Of a DNA stretch of 64,000 nucleotides, positions 8,547 to 17,314 are shown piece by piece. The notes below the pieces were generated by a model. It was given only the letters and a program-made list of their open reading frames with translations, was not told where the DNA came from and did not search any database. Within the stretch, counting starts at the first letter, position 1; each line of letters starts with the position of its first letter. Origin of the DNA: Listeria ivanovii subsp. londoniensis (GTDB lineage: Bacteria > Bacillota > Bacilli > Lactobacillales > Listeriaceae); assembly GCF_000763495.1 (NCBI RefSeq), contig NZ_CP009576.1:1560001-1624000 (forward strand). Reading direction: 5' to 3'. The position numbers were made by a program, and so were the translations under genes.

Positions 8547-10088
8547 GTGGACTTTGTTATTGAAATGTTAGGAATCAGGAAGGAATTCTCTGGATTTGTA
8601 GCAAATGATAACATTACCTTACAGTTAAAGCAGGGCGAAATCCATGCTTTGTTAGGTGAGAATGGCGCAGGGAAATCTACGCTAATGAACGTCTTGTTTG
8701 GTTTATATGAACCAGATGGTGGCGAAATTCGCGTTCGCGGCAAAAAAGAAAATATCAATAGCCCGAACAAAGCGAATGAACTTGGAATCGGCATGGTCCA
8801 TCAGCATTTCATGTTAGTGGATAAATTTACGGTTGCTGAGAACATCATTCTTGGAAAAGAGCCAAGCAAACTAGGTGTTATCGAGAAGAAAAAAGCAGTA
8901 GAGGAAATAAAAGAAATTTCTGATCGTTACGGTTTGCGTGTAGATCCAAATGCAATTGTGAGAGATATTTCCATCGGTATGCAACAACGGGTTGAGATTT
9001 TAAAAACACTTTATCGTGGAGCAGACATTTTAATTTTCGATGAACCAACCGCTGTTTTGACACCTCAAGAAATTAAAGAATTGATTCAAATTATGCGTTC
9101 ACTAATTAAAGAAGGCAAATCAATTATTCTAATTACACATAAATTAAAAGAAATTATGGATGTTTGTGATCGTGTAACTGTTATCCGCCGTGGTAAAGGC
9201 ATGGGTACGGTGAACGTTCCTGAAACAACGCCACAAGATTTGGCCAATTTAATGGTTGGTCGTGAAGTTGTCTTTACAACCGAAAAAACCGAAGCACATC
9301 CTGGTAAAGATGTTTTGGAAGTGAAAGATTTAGTCGTCAAAGAAAGTCGTGGTGTCGAAAGTGTTCGTGGACTTAATTTAACTGTTAGAGCTGGGGAAAT
9401 TGTTGGAATTGCAGGAGTAGACGGAAACGGCCAAAGTGAGCTAATTTCTGCAATTGCTGGTCTTTCCAAAGTAACAAGCGGTACTATTCAATTAAATGGC
9501 GAACATATTGAAAATAAAAAACCTCGTAAAATAACCGAGGCTGGTCTAGGACATATCCCAGAAGATCGTCATAAACATGGTTTAGTACTGGAAATGTCAC
9601 TTGGAGAAAATATTGCGTTACAAACTTATTACAAGAAACCGATTTCTAGCAAAGGCTTTTTAAATCACAAAGCAATGTATGAGTTTGCTCGTGAACTGAT
9701 TGAAGAATACGATGTTCGTGCAAGTAGCGAATACGTAGCAGCAAAATCGCTTTCAGGTGGTAACCAACAAAAAGCGATTATTGCGAGGGAGATTCATCGT
9801 AATCCAGATTTCTTAATTGCGGCTCAACCAACACGCGGACTTGATGTTGGGGCAATTGAATTCATCCATCGGCGTTTAATTGAACAACGAGATAATGGAA
9901 AAGCAGTGTTACTTATGTCGTTTGAACTAGATGAAATTATGAATGTTAGTGATCGAATTGCTGTTATTTATGAAGGGAAAATTGTTGCTATTGTTGACCC
10001 GAAAGAAACAACAGAGCAAGAACTTGGTTTAATGATGGCTGGTTCATCCAAACAAGAAGCGGAAACGGGGGAAAAAGAACATGTCTAA
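8547..10088 (+). CDS. ABC transporter ATP-binding protein, nucleoside/BMP type (two ATPase domains)
   Basis: This is the ATPase of a nucleoside-type importer, 513 residues, resembling NupO/YufO of B. subtilis. Two nucleotide-binding domains lie in tandem. The first has Walker A GENGAGKST (about residue 38) and signature DISIGMQQR. The second begins near residue 255, with the Walker A region GVDGNGQSE and signature LSGGNQQKAI (about 408). The second Walker A is degenerate, as is usual for sugar/nucleoside-type dual ATPases. Start GTG 8547 has GGGGAG 7 bases upstream. It overlaps the first permease gene by 8 bases. Confidence 0.9.
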   Translation: MDFVIEMLGIRKEFSGFVANDNITLQLKQGEIHALLGENGAGKSTLMNVLFGLYEPDGGEIRVRGKKENINSPNKANELGIGMVHQHFMLVDKFTVAENIILGKEPSKLGVIEKKKAVEEIKEISDRYGLRVDPNAIVRDISIGMQQRVEILKTLYRGADILIFDEPTAVLTPQEIKELIQIMRSLIKEGKSIILITHKLKEIMDVCDRVTVIRRGKGMGTVNVPETTPQDLANLMVGREVVFTTEKTEAHPGKDVLEVKDLVVKESRGVESVRGLNLTVRAGEIVGIAGVDGNGQSELISAIAGLSKVTSGTIQLNGEHIENKKPRKITEAGLGHIPEDRHKHGLVLEMSLGENIALQTYYKKPISSKGFLNHKAMYEFARELIEEYDVRASSEYVAAKSLSGGNQQKAIIAREIHRNPDFLIAAQPTRGLDVGAIEFIHRRLIEQRDNGKAVLLMSFELDEIMNVSDRIAVIYEGKIVAIVDPKETTEQELGLMMAGSSKQEAETGEKEHV

Positions 10089-11133
10089 ACGACTACAAGC
10101 GTTAGTTATCCCAATTACTGCCGTTATTCTTGGGCTCATCTGTGGTGCGATTATCATGCTTATTTTTGGATATGATCCAATTGCTGGCTACTCAGCACTC
10201 GTTGAAGGTGTTATTGGTGAACCGTTCTATATTGGTGAAACTATTCGTCAAGCCACACCTTATATTTTAGTTGGTTTGTCTGTTGCTGTTGCCTTTAAAG
10301 CTGGTCTTTTCAATATTGGGGCAGAAGGTCAAATGTTGATGGGGTGGTTAGGGTCTATCATTATAGCAGTAAATTTTGACGGATTAACAAAATGGATTCA
10401 TTTGCCACTTGCGATTATTACTGGGATGGTTTTCGGTGCTATTTGGGCATTTATTCCAGGTATTTTAAAAGCAACTTTACGTGTAAATGAAGTTATTGTA
10501 ACTATCATGCTTAATTACACAGCACTTTATATTTTCAACTATGTGGTACAAAATTTACTTACAGATGGTTTAGATAAAACGGAGGCTATTCATGAATCAG
10601 CTTCTTTACAATCAGAACTATTACAATCAATGACCGATTATTCTTCGCTTCATTGGGGAATATTGATTGCCCTTGGTTTTGCACTTATCATTTGGTTAAT
10701 GTTAAATAAAACGACATTTGGTTATGAAATCGAAGCAGTTGGATTTAACGAAAATGCTTCACAGTATGCCGGTATGAGTGTAAAGAAAACAATTATCTTT
10801 TCAATGGTTATTGCCGGAGCGCTTGCAGGTCTTGGTGGCGTAATGGAAGGACTTGGAACATACGGAAATGCATATGTATTAGCTTCTTCTCCTGGTATAG
10901 GTTTTGATGGTATCGCTGTAGCATTACTAGGTGGAAGTTCTCCAATCGGAATCGTCTTCTCGGCAATTTTGTTTGGTGCGTTAAAAGTTGGTGCACTAAA
11001 TATGCCAGCAGTAGCAGGCGTTCCAAACGAATTAGTTAATGTCATTATCGCTCTGATTATCTTCTTTGTGGCATCCAGCTACATTATACGCTGGGCGATG
11101 GCAAAATTTAAGAAGGGGGCGAAAGCAGAATGA
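10081..11133 (+). CDS. ABC transporter permease, nucleoside type (NupP-like)
   Basis: This integral membrane protein of 350 residues has about nine or ten hydrophobic helices and belongs to the branched-chain/ribose permease superfamily (BPD_transp_2). The sequence AFKAGLFNIGAEGQ near residue 75 is typical of the family. It pairs with the next gene as a heterodimeric channel for the TcsA-type importer. It overlaps its upstream neighbour by 8 bases and its downstream neighbour by 4, so translation is probably coupled. Nucleoside as substrate is inferred from the family, not visible in the sequence. Confidence 0.88.
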   Translation: MSKRLQALVIPITAVILGLICGAIIMLIFGYDPIAGYSALVEGVIGEPFYIGETIRQATPYILVGLSVAVAFKAGLFNIGAEGQMLMGWLGSIIIAVNFDGLTKWIHLPLAIITGMVFGAIWAFIPGILKATLRVNEVIVTIMLNYTALYIFNYVVQNLLTDGLDKTEAIHESASLQSELLQSMTDYSSLHWGILIALGFALIIWLMLNKTTFGYEIEAVGFNENASQYAGMSVKKTIIFSMVIAGALAGLGGVMEGLGTYGNAYVLASSPGIGFDGIAVALLGGSSPIGIVFSAILFGALKVGALNMPAVAGVPNELVNVIIALIIFFVASSYIIRWAMAKFKKGAKAE

Positions 11134-12080
11134 CAGCCATTTTAGCGACAATTGTTTCTAGTACACTGCTTATGGCAGGCCCGCTAATTTTCACTGCACT
11201 CGGGGGCGTTTATTCTGAACGTGGTGGTGTAGTTAACATTGGCCTAGAAGGTATGATGGTAATGGGGGCATTCTCAGCTATCGTCTTTAACCTTACTTTC
11301 CAAGATACTTTTGGGGCCTTAACTCCTTGGATATCACTTATTGCGGCAATGCTTGTTGGGGGAATCTTCTCACTAGTTCATGCCGTTGCAACGATTAATT
11401 TCCGTGCTGACCATGTAATCAGTGGTGTAGCCATTAACTTTTTAGCAACAGGTCTATCTTTATTCCTTGTAAAAGTTATTTATGATAAAGGCCAAACAGA
11501 TCAAATTAAGTATTACTTTGGAAAACCGGATATTCCTGTTTTAAGTGATATCCCGGTTATTGGCGATATTTTCTTCAAAAACGTTCCGGTAATGAGTTAT
11601 GTTGCGATTTTGTTTGCAATCGTTTCGTGGTTTATTATATACAAAACCCGCTTTGGCCTTCGTCTTCGTTCTGTAGGGGAACATCCTCTAGCAGCTGATA
11701 CGATGGGAATCAAAGTTCGCTGGATGAGATATCAAGGAGTTATCATCTCTGGAATTCTCGGTGGACTTGGTGGTGCAGTTTATGCCCAATCATTTACACT
11801 TGATTTTGGTCATTCCACTATTTCTGGTCAAGGTTATATGGCACTTGCCGCGATGATTTTTGGTAAATGGAACCCACTTGGCGCAATGGGAGCTGCCATT
11901 TTCTTCGGATTTGCGCAATGTTTGGCCATTTCTGGTGGTTCATTACCATTCTTCAAAGACATTCCAGACGTTTACTTACAAATTGCACCTTATGTGTTAA
12001 CAATCCTTGCTCTAGTTGGTTTTATCGGTAAATCCGAAGCGCCAAAAGCAGACGGTGTGAACTACATTAAAGGGAAATAA
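11130..12080 (+). CDS. ABC transporter permease, nucleoside type (NupQ-like)
   Basis: This is the second permease, 316 residues, with about eight to ten membrane helices and the family sequence ERGGVVNIGLEGMM near residue 30. Its ATG overlaps the TGA of the previous gene (ATGA). It completes the ATPase-permease-permease set and is followed at once by a strong terminator, marking the operon end. The pair of unequal permeases downstream of a dual ATPase is the standard layout for BMP-dependent nucleoside importers. Confidence 0.88.
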   Translation: MTAILATIVSSTLLMAGPLIFTALGGVYSERGGVVNIGLEGMMVMGAFSAIVFNLTFQDTFGALTPWISLIAAMLVGGIFSLVHAVATINFRADHVISGVAINFLATGLSLFLVKVIYDKGQTDQIKYYFGKPDIPVLSDIPVIGDIFFKNVPVMSYVAILFAIVSWFIIYKTRFGLRLRSVGEHPLAADTMGIKVRWMRYQGVIISGILGGLGGAVYAQSFTLDFGHSTISGQGYMALAAMIFGKWNPLGAMGAAIFFGFAQCLAISGGSLPFFKDIPDVYLQIAPYVLTILALVGFIGKSEAPKADGVNYIKGK

Positions 12081-12087
12081 TAAAGGT

Positions 12088-12121
12088 AACAGCCTAGGTT
12101 GGATTCTAGGCTGTTTTTTTT
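12088..12121 (+). terminator. Terminator of the nucleoside transporter operon
   Basis: AACAGCCTAG pairs with CTAGGCTGTT across an 8-base loop, followed by an unbroken T run. Confidence 0.9.
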
Positions 12122-12197
12122 ATGCTAGAAAATTGTGTGCGGCAACAACTTAGGATACAATAGATAAGTGAGATAATTGCTTGAAAGGAGCATTATA

Positions 12198-13490
12198 ATG
12201 ACAGACAAAATATTTCAAGAAAAAGTTGGTCCGGTTGCACTAACTATCGTACCCACCGAAAAATATAAATCAAATAAAATTGTGTTTAAATTTCGCGCTC
12301 CATTAGAAAGAAAAACAGTAACAAAACGTTCCCTTCTTTCGATATTGTTAGAAACAAATAGTAAAAATTATCCTACACAAACTGCTTTTAGAAAACAATT
12401 AGCTAATTTATACGGTGCTAATTTCTACACAACGACAGCAAAAAAAGGTAACGAACACGTGTTAACAATGATTTTTGATATGATTGATGGACAATATGTT
12501 TCTGACGGCGACCATATTCTTGAAGATGCTTTTGCTTTTATTGAAGAGGCGCTTTTTCATCCGAATGCTACAAATGGTGTTTTTGATGCAGAAACACTTA
12601 CAAGAGAAAAAGAAAATTTGAAAAGCAGTTTAGAAGGTATTTATGATGATAAAATTCGTTTTGCTTCTAAACGTTTGGTAGAAGAAATGTTTCAAGAGGA
12701 TGAATATCGCTTTGGTGCAGCTGGAGTACTAGAAGATATCGATAGTATCACGCCTGAAGACTTATACACTTATTATTTACAATTTATCACAGAAGATACG
12801 GTAGAGATATTTATTTGTGGAGATGTCACGAAAAAACAAGTAACCCCTCTAATTAAAAAAATGGCTTTCTCAGCACGTCCAGAACGCAAAGGGGTGTTTT
12901 ATACAAAAGAAGCACCAAAAGATGTACAAATTATTCATGAAAAACAAGCAATTAACCAAGGTAAACTGGTTTTAGGCTACCAAACAGATACATTGTTTGG
13001 TGATGGTGATTTTGTTGCTTTGCAGCTTGCAAATGGTTTATTAGGCGGTTTTGCTAATTCAAAAATCTTTATAAATGTGCGAGAAAAAGCTAGTTTAGCT
13101 TATTATGCATCCAGTCGAATTGATTCTTTTAAAGGATTTATGGTCATTTCTGCAGGTATTGATGAAGTGAACTATGAACAAGCTTTAAATATCATTCAAG
13201 AGCAGATAGTTGCTATGAAGCAAGGGGATTTTACGAATGAGGAATTAAATCAAACAAAAGAAATGCTTGTAAACCAATTGTTAGAAACGAATGATCAAGC
13301 GCAAGGATTAATTGAGCTTGTATACAATAATGTACTAAGGGAAGCTGATTTAGATCTTAATAATTGGATTGCAAAAATAAAAGCAACCACAAAAGAAGAA
13401 GTGGTTCAAGCGATTAATAAAATCAAACCAGATACCATTTATTTCTTAAGCAAGGGAGGAGAAGAACTTCATGGAAAAAATCACATTTGA
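12198..13490 (+). CDS. M16-family peptidase-like protein, inactive partner (YmfF-like)
   Basis: The 430-residue protein has the two-domain M16 fold, but the zinc motif HxxEH is absent where it should stand; the aligned stretch reads SLLSILLETN. It therefore looks like the non-catalytic half of a peptidase pair, as in B. subtilis YmfF/YmfH. The C-terminal half keeps the substrate-side features near FINVREKASLAYY. ATG 12198 is chosen because AAGGAG at 12185-12190 precedes it. It overlaps the next gene by 20 bases, suggesting tight co-production. The substrate is unknown. Confidence 0.85.
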   Translation: MTDKIFQEKVGPVALTIVPTEKYKSNKIVFKFRAPLERKTVTKRSLLSILLETNSKNYPTQTAFRKQLANLYGANFYTTTAKKGNEHVLTMIFDMIDGQYVSDGDHILEDAFAFIEEALFHPNATNGVFDAETLTREKENLKSSLEGIYDDKIRFASKRLVEEMFQEDEYRFGAAGVLEDIDSITPEDLYTYYLQFITEDTVEIFICGDVTKKQVTPLIKKMAFSARPERKGVFYTKEAPKDVQIIHEKQAINQGKLVLGYQTDTLFGDGDFVALQLANGLLGGFANSKIFINVREKASLAYYASSRIDSFKGFMVISAGIDEVNYEQALNIIQEQIVAMKQGDFTNEELNQTKEMLVNQLLETNDQAQGLIELVYNNVLREADLDLNNWIAKIKATTKEEVVQAINKIKPDTIYFLSKGGEELHGKNHI

Positions 13491-14754
13491 GCAAGTAAAA
13501 GAAGCTGTTTTCCATGAGAAAATGGAGAATGGTTTACAAGTCTATCTTCTTCCTAAAAAAGGTTTTAGCAAGACTTACGCAGTATTTACAACAAACTATG
13601 GTTCTATTGATAACAATTTTGCACCAATCGGAGAAACAGAATTCAAAAAAGTACCAGATGGAATTGCGCACTTTTTAGAACATAAAATGTTTGAAAAAAA
13701 AGATGGCGATGTATTTTTTAAATTTGGAGAAAAAGGAGCATTTACAAACGCCTTTACTTCTTTTACAAAAACAGCTTATCTTTTCTCGAGTACATCACGC
13801 GTGGAAGAAAATCTAGAAACGTTAATTGATTTTGTACAAGAGCCATATTTTACAGAAGAAACGGTGGAAAAGGAAAAAGGTATTATCGGACAAGAAATTA
13901 GAATGTATGATGATGATCCGGATTTCCGAGCATATTTTGGTGTCATCGAAAACATGTACCACAATCATCCAGTGAAAATTGACATTGCTGGAACAGTGGA
14001 ATCCATAGCAGAAATCAACAAAGATTTATTATACCTATGCTATAACACTTTTTATCACCCAAGTAATATGGTATTATTTGTTGTTGGGAATCTAGAACCT
14101 GAAGAAATGATGAACCAAATTCGTGCTAACCAATCGAAAAAATCATTTCCAAAAGCATCACCTATCAAACGACACTTTCCAGAAGAACCAAAAACAGTTG
14201 CTGTAAAAGAACGCAAAATGAAATTTCCGGTTCAAATCGCGAAAAATTTAGTGGGGATTAAAGAAGATATTGGCTCGTTAGAAGGTCAAGCAGCAATTAA
14301 ACAAGAAATTATTGGTGACATAGCTCTTGAAATGTTATTTGGAACAACTTCTGACACCTACTTAGCACTATATAATGAAGGGATTATTGACGACACATTT
14401 GGTTACGATTATACTCTCCAAGATAGCTTTTCATTTGTGCTTGTTGGTGGCGATGCGAAAAATCCAGACGAACAAACAGCCAAAATATTAGAAGCTATTC
14501 AAGGAGCAGCCAAAAATGGTTTACAAGCAGCTGATTTGGCACTTGTAAAAAGAAAACGTATTGGGCAGTTTTTACGCTCACTTAATTCACCAGAGTTCAT
14601 TGCTAACCAATTTAGCCAATATGTCATGAAATCTGCTTCCTTGTTTGATATTTTACCATTAATGGAAACAGTGACGTTGGAAGAGGTTAATGCATTCGTG
14701 AAGAACTTGGACGCACAGGAACGAACTACCACCTTTCAATTACTTCCGGAATAA
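13471..14754 (+). CDS. M16-family zinc metallopeptidase (YmfH-like)
   Basis: The 427-residue protein carries the inverted zinc-binding motif HFLEH (residues 66-70) followed by the downstream glutamate region in EKEKGIIGQEIRMYDDDP, so it should be the catalytic member of the pair. M16 peptidases form clam-shell chambers from two halves. The preceding gene, lacking the motif, probably supplies the other half. A GGGAGGAG site precedes ATG 13471 inside the upstream gene. Related pairs act in peptide maturation in some bacteria (AlbE/AlbF), but no precursor peptide gene is seen here. Confidence 0.88.
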   Translation: MEKITFEQVKEAVFHEKMENGLQVYLLPKKGFSKTYAVFTTNYGSIDNNFAPIGETEFKKVPDGIAHFLEHKMFEKKDGDVFFKFGEKGAFTNAFTSFTKTAYLFSSTSRVEENLETLIDFVQEPYFTEETVEKEKGIIGQEIRMYDDDPDFRAYFGVIENMYHNHPVKIDIAGTVESIAEINKDLLYLCYNTFYHPSNMVLFVVGNLEPEEMMNQIRANQSKKSFPKASPIKRHFPEEPKTVAVKERKMKFPVQIAKNLVGIKEDIGSLEGQAAIKQEIIGDIALEMLFGTTSDTYLALYNEGIIDDTFGYDYTLQDSFSFVLVGGDAKNPDEQTAKILEAIQGAAKNGLQAADLALVKRKRIGQFLRSLNSPEFIANQFSQYVMKSASLFDILPLMETVTLEEVNAFVKNLDAQERTTTFQLLPE

Positions 14755-14763
14755 GTAGAAAAG

Positions 14764-14808
14764 GACTAACGATTTTTTAGTATAATAAATAGCAAAAAAT
14801 CGTTAGTC
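14764..14808. repeat. Perfect 15-bp inverted repeat enclosing a TATAAT
   Basis: GACTAACGATTTTTT (14764-14778) is exactly complementary to AAAAAATCGTTAGTC (14794-14808). The 15-base loop contains TATAAT (14781-14786). The T run faces the loop rather than following the stem, so it is not a normal terminator. It may be an operator around a promoter of the next gene. Confidence 0.6.
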
Positions 14809-14850
14809 ATGCTATCATAAAAGAAATAGACTGGAAAGGGTTGCCTTTTT

Positions 14851-15582
14851 TTGGATAAAGAGATAAAATATGCATTTGTAACAGGAGCCAGTGGAGAAAT
14901 TGGACAAGCGATTTGTTTATCCCTTGCAAGAGCTGGCTGGAACTTGTATATTCATTACTATCAAAATAAACAAGCTGTAGAAAGTTTATTGCCACATTTA
15001 CTTGCTGAAGATGTTGATGTTATCCTGATTCAGGCTGATTTTGACGATACAGCGAGTGTGGCAGAAGTGGAAAAGCAAGTCTTCCAAATAGATGCATTTA
15101 TCCATGCAGCAGGGAACTCGCACTATGCGTTATTTCAGGATATGACAGATATAGATATAACTAAATTATGGAATGTGCACATGTTCGGACCAATGCAATT
15201 AATCCGTACTTTTATTCCGAAGCTAACGAAAAGCAAACAAGGAAGAATTGTGTTTATTAGTTCAATTTGGGGTGAAGTTGGAGCAACCATGGAAGTAGCT
15301 TATTCAACTGTAAAAGGTGCACAAATCACCTTTTGCCGTGCGTTAAGTCAAGAACTTGGCTCTTCTGGAATAACAGTTAATGCAGTGACGCCAGGAGTCG
15401 TGCAAACAAAAATGATGGATCAGTTTTCCACTGAAGAACAAGCTATACTTCGTGAGGAAATCCCCTTCAAACGTTTTGCCAAACCACAAGAAATTGCAGA
15501 TACAGTAGAATTTTTAACAAGTAAAAAAGCAAACTATATCACTGGAGAAGTTTTGCGCATAAATGGCGGTTGGCTTATGTAA
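14851..15582 (+). CDS. ymfI: SDR-family reductase, EF-P 5-aminopentanone reductase (YmfI)
   Basis: This is a 243-residue short-chain dehydrogenase/reductase. It has the NAD(P) motif TGASGEIGQA (residues 10-19), the catalytic serine in ISSIWGE, and YxxxK as YSTVK (about residue 151-155). In B. subtilis YmfI carries out the last reduction step of 5-aminopentanol modification on translation factor EF-P. The position next to the ymfF/ymfH-like genes matches. The start is TTG 14851 with GGAAAGGG 10 bases upstream. Function is by family and context; a generic 3-oxoacyl reductase would look similar. Confidence 0.82.
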   Translation: MDKEIKYAFVTGASGEIGQAICLSLARAGWNLYIHYYQNKQAVESLLPHLLAEDVDVILIQADFDDTASVAEVEKQVFQIDAFIHAAGNSHYALFQDMTDIDITKLWNVHMFGPMQLIRTFIPKLTKSKQGRIVFISSIWGEVGATMEVAYSTVKGAQITFCRALSQELGSSGITVNAVTPGVVQTKMMDQFSTEEQAILREEIPFKRFAKPQEIADTVEFLTSKKANYITGEVLRINGGWLM

Positions 15583-15631
15583 GATTAGTAAAAAGTGGAA
15601 ATTTGATATTAGTAATGGTAGGTGTTTAATT

Positions 15632-16582
15632 TTGACAGAACTCGGTGATAAACTGAAACAAGCTAGACGTGAAAAAGGACTCAGTTTAGACGACTTACAA
15701 CAAATAACGAAAATTCAAAAACGTTATTTAGTAGCGATTGAAGAAGGTAATTATGCTGTTATGCCTGGAAAGTTTTATGCAAGGGCATTTATTAAACAAT
15801 ATGCAGAGGCTGTTGGGCTCGATAGTGCAACACTGTTTGACGAGTTTGAAAGCGAAGTTCCTGAAACACCGCAACAAGAAGTGGTTAATAATGAGCCATC
15901 ACGAGTACAAAGTAAAAGAAATCCAATGCCTGCGCAGTCTGTGGGCAATCAAGTAAGCTCACGTAATCGTTTTTTTGATATTTTACCAAAAATTTTAATT
16001 GCTTTATTTATTATTTTTATCTTATTCATCGTTTGGTTTTTCCTGCTTAATAAGCAAGATAACTCGACTGAAAAAGTAAAAACAGATACTAGCAATCCAA
16101 CGGTGAAAGTGGAAGATTCTACTAAAAACGAAGATACGAGTAAAGATACCACTAAAAAAGACACAACGGAAAAAGATACAAGTAAAGACACAACAAAAGA
16201 TAAAGATACATCGGATAAAACAGAAGACAAGCCCAAAGAAGTGGAAGTAACTAAAGGCGAAACATCTGGTAATGCCACCACTTATACAGTGAAAAATACA
16301 GATAAAATGGCACTTACTCTTAGTGCTACTGGCGATTCATGGATTGGCGTGTCTGACGTTAGTGGAAACACTATCCAAAATGTTACTTTATCCGAACAAA
16401 ATCCATCTGCTGAAATTGATTTAGGAACAAATAAAACTGTTACCGTTGTAATTGGAAATGCCCCAGTAACAACTGTGAAAATCAATGGCAAACAACTTGA
16501 ACTAGCGCCAACACTTGTTAAACAGGTATTAACTATTAATCTGGAATCTAGTGATAGCGATACTAGCTCAGATACACAATAA
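15632..16582 (+). CDS. RodZ-like helix-turn-helix membrane protein (YmfM-like)
   Basis: The 316-residue protein has a cytoplasmic HTH_25 domain (residues 1-75, beginning LGDKLKQARREKGLSLDDLQ), one membrane helix (about 116-137), a long low-complexity spacer of Lys, Asp and Thr (about 145-205), and a C-terminal DUF4115 beta domain outside. This is the RodZ architecture, which links MreB to the cell-wall machinery. TTG 15632 is chosen because GGTAGGTG lies 7 bases upstream and it places the HTH at the N-terminus. The repetitive K/D/T spacer is likely length-variable between strains. Confidence 0.85.
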   Translation: MTELGDKLKQARREKGLSLDDLQQITKIQKRYLVAIEEGNYAVMPGKFYARAFIKQYAEAVGLDSATLFDEFESEVPETPQQEVVNNEPSRVQSKRNPMPAQSVGNQVSSRNRFFDILPKILIALFIIFILFIVWFFLLNKQDNSTEKVKTDTSNPTVKVEDSTKNEDTSKDTTKKDTTEKDTSKDTTKDKDTSDKTEDKPKEVEVTKGETSGNATTYTVKNTDKMALTLSATGDSWIGVSDVSGNTIQNVTLSEQNPSAEIDLGTNKTVTVVIGNAPVTTVKINGKQLELAPTLVKQVLTINLESSDSDTSSDTQ

Positions 16583-16594
16583 TGAACGTTATAT

Positions 16595-16632
16595 GGCGAA
16601 ATCTAGCAATTAGATTTCGCCAACATTTTTTA
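16595..16632 (+). terminator. Terminator after the RodZ-like gene
   Basis: GGCGAAATCTA and TAGATTTCGCC form a perfect 11-bp stem with a 5-base loop, followed by AACATTTTTT. Confidence 0.85.
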
Positions 16633-16668
16633 GTACATACAGTTTGAATGAAAAAAGGAGAGAAAAAA

Positions 16669-17247
16669 ATGAATTTACCAAATAAATTAACGGTTATCCG
16701 AATTTTTATGATACCAATTTTTGTTATTCTTTGTGTGGTCCCCTTTAATTGGGGCAGCATTACATGGCTTGATTCTACCATCCCAGTTACAAGCTTAGTT
16801 GCTACTATTATTTTCATCGTAGCAGCTCTTACAGACTGGTTTGATGGACATTTAGCACGTAAATACAACCTGATTACCAATTTCGGTAAATTTGCAGATC
16901 CGATGGCTGATAAGCTTCTTGTGGCAGCTGCATTTATTATTCTAGTAGAAATGCACATTGCTCCTTCTTGGGTTGTTATTTTAATCATCAGTCGTGAACT
17001 TGCTGTAACAGGGCTTCGTTTACTGTTAGTAGAAGGTGGAGAAGTACTGGCAGCTGGTCAACTTGGGAAAATTAAAACTTTCACACAAATGATTGCTATT
17101 CCATTAATGCTATTAGATAATTTCCCCTTTGCTTGGACAGGTATTCGTGTTGATTTAATATTCTTATATGTTTGTGCGTTCTTTGCAGTATGGTCTGGAA
17201 TTGACTATTTCTACAAAAACCGTGGCGTATTTAAAGGCTCCATGTAA
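16669..17247 (+). CDS. pgsA: CDP-diacylglycerol--glycerol-3-phosphate 3-phosphatidyltransferase
   Basis: PgsA makes phosphatidylglycerol phosphate, the committed step to phosphatidylglycerol and cardiolipin, in the cytoplasmic membrane. The 192-residue protein has several membrane helices and the complete CDP-alcohol phosphotransferase motif: D-x2-DG-x2-AR-x8-G-x3-D-x3-D, seen as DWFDGHLAR followed by GKFADPMAD. ATG 16669 follows AAAGGAGA. It lies between rodZ-like and cinA genes, as in many Firmicutes. Confidence 0.95.
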   Translation: MNLPNKLTVIRIFMIPIFVILCVVPFNWGSITWLDSTIPVTSLVATIIFIVAALTDWFDGHLARKYNLITNFGKFADPMADKLLVAAAFIILVEMHIAPSWVVILIISRELAVTGLRLLLVEGGEVLAAGQLGKIKTFTQMIAIPLMLLDNFPFAWTGIRVDLIFLYVCAFFAVWSGIDYFYKNRGVFKGSM

Positions 17248-17252
17248 TAAAG

Positions 17253-17280
17253 AAAAAAGCATACCATGTGTGCTTTTTTT
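17253..17280 (+). terminator. Terminator after pgsA
   Basis: AAAAAAGCATAC and GTGTGCTTTTTT form a hairpin with a 3-base loop ending in a T run. Confidence 0.75.
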
Positions 17281-17314
17281 CTATACCAAGAATTCGTTAG
17301 GGAGATGAAAAGAA

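Noticed and set aside
16080..16240. Tandem-repeat tract in the RodZ-like gene
   Set aside because: The Lys/Asp/Thr codon repeats are an ordinary low-complexity linker between the membrane helix and the outer domain, not a separate element.
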